Shown: positions 62,242 through 64,000 of the stretch, in pieces
How positions within the stretch are numbered: the first letter of the stretch is position 1
Layout: every line of letters starts with the position of its first letter
Assembly: GCA_016178705.1 (NCBI GenBank)
Contig: JACOST010000009.1
Coordinates: 124,001 to 188,000 of the forward strand
Origin: Deltaproteobacteria bacterium
GTDB taxonomy: Bacteria; Desulfobacterota; Binatia; HRBIN30; JACQVA1
Direction of reading: 5' to 3'
DNA: 64,000 nucleotides
The notes under the pieces: generated by a model
The model's input: only the letters and a program-made list of their open reading frames with translations
What the model was told of the DNA's origin: nothing
Database searches by the model: none
Translations under genes and position numbers: made by a program

Positions 62242-63252
62242 CTACTGCGCGGTGGCGCGCCGCAAACCCGTGCGGCGCAGCCATTTCACATTGTGATAGC
62301 GCTCGTCTTCGTAGTCGCCGACACCGCCGCCGGCGATGGCCGCCCGCACCTCCCGAATTGCATCATCGACGGTATGCTGCGGGACGAATCCGAGTTGTTC
62401 ACGGATACGATCGAAACTGACCCGGTAGCTACGCCGATCGCCGTTGCCGTTGGCATACTCCACCACGGTGTCGGGCAGATACTGGACTACCTTCTCGGCC
62501 ACCTCACCGATGGTGAAGTTCTGCGACTCGTGACCGACGTTGAAGATTCCACCTTGTGCGGCATCGGACGGCGCCGACACTGCCGCCGCAAACGCGGCAG
62601 CCGCATCGCGCACGTGCAGATGCGGGCGCCACTGATCGACGCCGAGAATGCGCACGCGGTGATCGACCGCCGCCCGCGCGGTAATCGTGTTGACCATCAG
62701 ATCGAAGCGCATCCGCGTCGACAGGCCGCACACGGTGGCCAGACGCAGGATGATGACTTCCATCGGACCGCGTTCGTGCAACAACACCTCTTCCGACATA
62801 ATGCGGGTGCGCGCGTACAAGGACACCGGATTGAGGTGCGAATCCTCCACGAGCAACTCCGTGCCGTTCGCTCCGTAGACGCTGCAGGATGAGGCGAACA
62901 CCAAGCGCTGCACCTCGGCCTCACGGGCCGCATCGAGCAAACAGCGTGTGGACTCGAAGTTGATCATCATGGTCTCGCGTGGATCAACCTCGCAGGCCGG
63001 ATCGCCCACGACTGCCGCTAAGGCAACGACAGCGCGGACACCCTTCACCGCATGCGCTACGTCGCGAATGTTGCAGATGTCGCCGAACCGAACATCGAGC
63101 CGGGGATCCTCGCGCATATCGGCGATGCCATGATCACCGTACAGAAAATTATCCAGAATGCGGACGCGGAAGCCGTCGGCCAGCAGCGTGCGAGTCAGGT
63201 GGGAACCGACGTAGCCAGCCCCACCGGTCACCAAGACGATATCGTTGGACAT
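62242..63252 (-). CDS. NAD-dependent epimerase/dehydratase (336 aa)
   Basis: Extended SDR. VTGGAGYVGSHLTRTLLADG (residues 8-27), catalytic FASSCSVYGANG and YxxxK replaced region SLYARTRIMSEEV (Y-x3-R rather than Lys, which should be checked). Sugar-nucleotide substrate unknown. Confidence 0.8.
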   Translation of the reverse strand: MSNDIVLVTGGAGYVGSHLTRTLLADGFRVRILDNFLYGDHGIADMREDPRLDVRFGDICNIRDVAHAVKGVRAVVALAAVVGDPACEVDPRETMMINFESTRCLLDAAREAEVQRLVFASSCSVYGANGTELLVEDSHLNPVSLYARTRIMSEEVLLHERGPMEVIILRLATVCGLSTRMRFDLMVNTITARAAVDHRVRILGVDQWRPHLHVRDAAAAFAAAVSAPSDAAQGGIFNVGHESQNFTIGEVAEKVVQYLPDTVVEYANGNGDRRSYRVSFDRIREQLGFVPQHTVDDAIREVRAAIAGGGVGDYEDERYHNVKWLRRTGLRRATAQ

Positions 63253-63268
63253 AGTACTGCTCTCCCCT

Positions 63269-63294
63269 TGAATGCGTAGACTTGTGAATGCGTA
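63269..63294. repeat. Direct repeat upstream of the 62242-63252 gene
   Basis: TGAATGCGTA occurs at 63269-63278 and 63285-63294, a 16-bp period, in the short gap between two minus-strand genes. It could be a paired regulator site or a chance duplication. Confidence 0.35.
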
Positions 63295-63296
63295 TG

Positions 63297-64000
63297 CTAG
63301 CGACGGGCAGCGCTGCGTTGCGGTGCATAGCCCGGGCGTTCGACGGTGAAGACGTCGGTGTTGAGCAAATCCGTCAGCGACGGCACCACGCGGTAGTCCA
63401 CCCCTTTGCGCTCACACATCCCCATCACTTCTTGCGCCTCACCATCCTGCAGATCGGAGAGGCACACGAACACTGCCTTGACATCGTTCGCCGACAGGGC
63501 GAGTGGCAACTCGGCGCGGCCGCCGAGCACACGAATGCCGTGAATCAGCGAGCCCCATCGGTCGGCCGATTCGTCGATGAACCCGATGGGCCGGTATGGC
63601 GACAGCGGATCTTCGAGCAGCATGCGGCTGATCTGTTCGCCACCGCTGCCGGCACCAACGATCAGCGCCGGCTGCTTGCGGGGCTGCTGCTGGCGCACGT
63701 CGCGCCGCACCCATCCGCGCAGCCCGTAGCGCAGGCTGCCCAATAGGAACAACACCAGCGCCCAATCGATCGCGAACACCGAGCGCGGAAATTTCTGCAG
63801 CCCGACGAAGAACGTGATGCCGGCGGTCACGACCGCGCTCAATGACACGGCCTTGAACATCGCCACCACGTCCCACAAGCCGAAATAAGCCGGGATCCCC
63901 TGATACGCGCCGTAGTACATGAGTGCGATCGGGCGCGCGAGCAGCACAATCAACATCGGTGGTAGCGCGAAGCGCGGATCGTCCGGCCAATCGCCTTCGT
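63297..64000 (-). CDS. WbpM/FlaA1-like N-terminal membrane and nucleotide-binding domains only, 5' end cut by window edge
   Basis: The visible 234 residues hold the last part of a membrane region (RPIALMYYGAYQGIPAYFG and later segments) and a Rossmann-like CoA_binding_3 domain (ALIVGAGSGGEQISRML). In full-length WbpM/FlaA1 or sugar-phosphate transferases a catalytic domain follows, but here the protein stops after VPSLTDLLNTDVFTVERPGY plus a short basic tail. Either a stand-alone regulator domain or a truncation. The N-terminus is beyond the window. Confidence 0.75.
   Translation of the reverse strand, partial: EGDWPDDPRFALPPMLIVLLARPIALMYYGAYQGIPAYFGLWDVVAMFKAVSLSAVVTAGITFFVGLQKFPRSVFAIDWALVLFLLGSLRYGLRGWVRRDVRQQQPRKQPALIVGAGSGGEQISRMLLEDPLSPYRPIGFIDESADRWGSLIHGIRVLGGRAELPLALSANDVKAVFVCLSDLQDGEAQEVMGMCERKGVDYRVVPSLTDLLNTDVFTVERPGYAPQRSAARR

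Overview
The window is 64 kb of GC-rich bacterial chromosome. It shows no plasmid or phage backbone, rRNA, tRNA or CRISPR array. The gene mix (family 5 uracil-DNA glycosylase, an isc operon with iscX, CaiB/BaiF CoA-transferases, a cyclase/AAA regulator, and a very large polysaccharide locus with AlgI-type acyltransferases) and the many short palindromic repeats fit an uncultured, Deltaproteobacteria-like lineage such as Binatota/Desulfobacterota. That placement is inference and no marker here settles it.

Layout. 1-5.7 kb holds a partial UDG, three small hypothetical proteins, an MltD-type lytic transglycosylase lipoprotein and a znuABC-like metal uptake operon. 5.80-8.12 kb is a complete IS1-like transposon with near-perfect terminal inverted repeats and an 8-bp target duplication. 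It carries the transposase, an ATGA-coupled small protein, a divergent ribbon-helix-helix protein and a lower-GC membrane/coiled-coil passenger gene, and it sits about 70 bp upstream of znuA. 8.1-10.1 kb is a gene-poor zone with repeats and one frameshifted membrane-protein gene. 10.1-14.7 kb is a four-gene BMP-family (nucleoside-type) ABC importer. 15.1-20.9 kb is an isc operon in the order iscS-iscU-iscA-hscB-hscA-iscX-iscR-unknown, with a visible promoter, an overlapping palindrome and a leader hairpin; no ferredoxin gene is present. 20.9-28.8 kb holds nth, an aldo/keto reductase, a fused double CaiB CoA-transferase and a 1194-aa cyclase/AAA/TPR protein that has absorbed several in-frame repeat insertions.

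28.9-64.0 kb, nearly all on the minus strand, is one polysaccharide biosynthesis and decoration locus. It holds glycosyltransferases, sugar-nucleotide epimerases, methyltransferases, a flippase, an HprK-like kinase, a carbamoyltransferase with SGNH and DUF5989 partners, a four-module beta-helix exoprotein and a truncated WbpM-like membrane protein. Its most distinctive part is a contiguous cassette (32.4-41.6 kb) in which ACP, FkbH-type, FabG-like and MaoC-like genes are bracketed on both sides by an MBOAT + SGNH-like pair. This looks like a dedicated pathway that builds a small hydroxyacyl group on a carrier protein and transfers it to an exported glycan. Many neighbouring genes overlap by ATGA or TGATG, so they are probably translated together.
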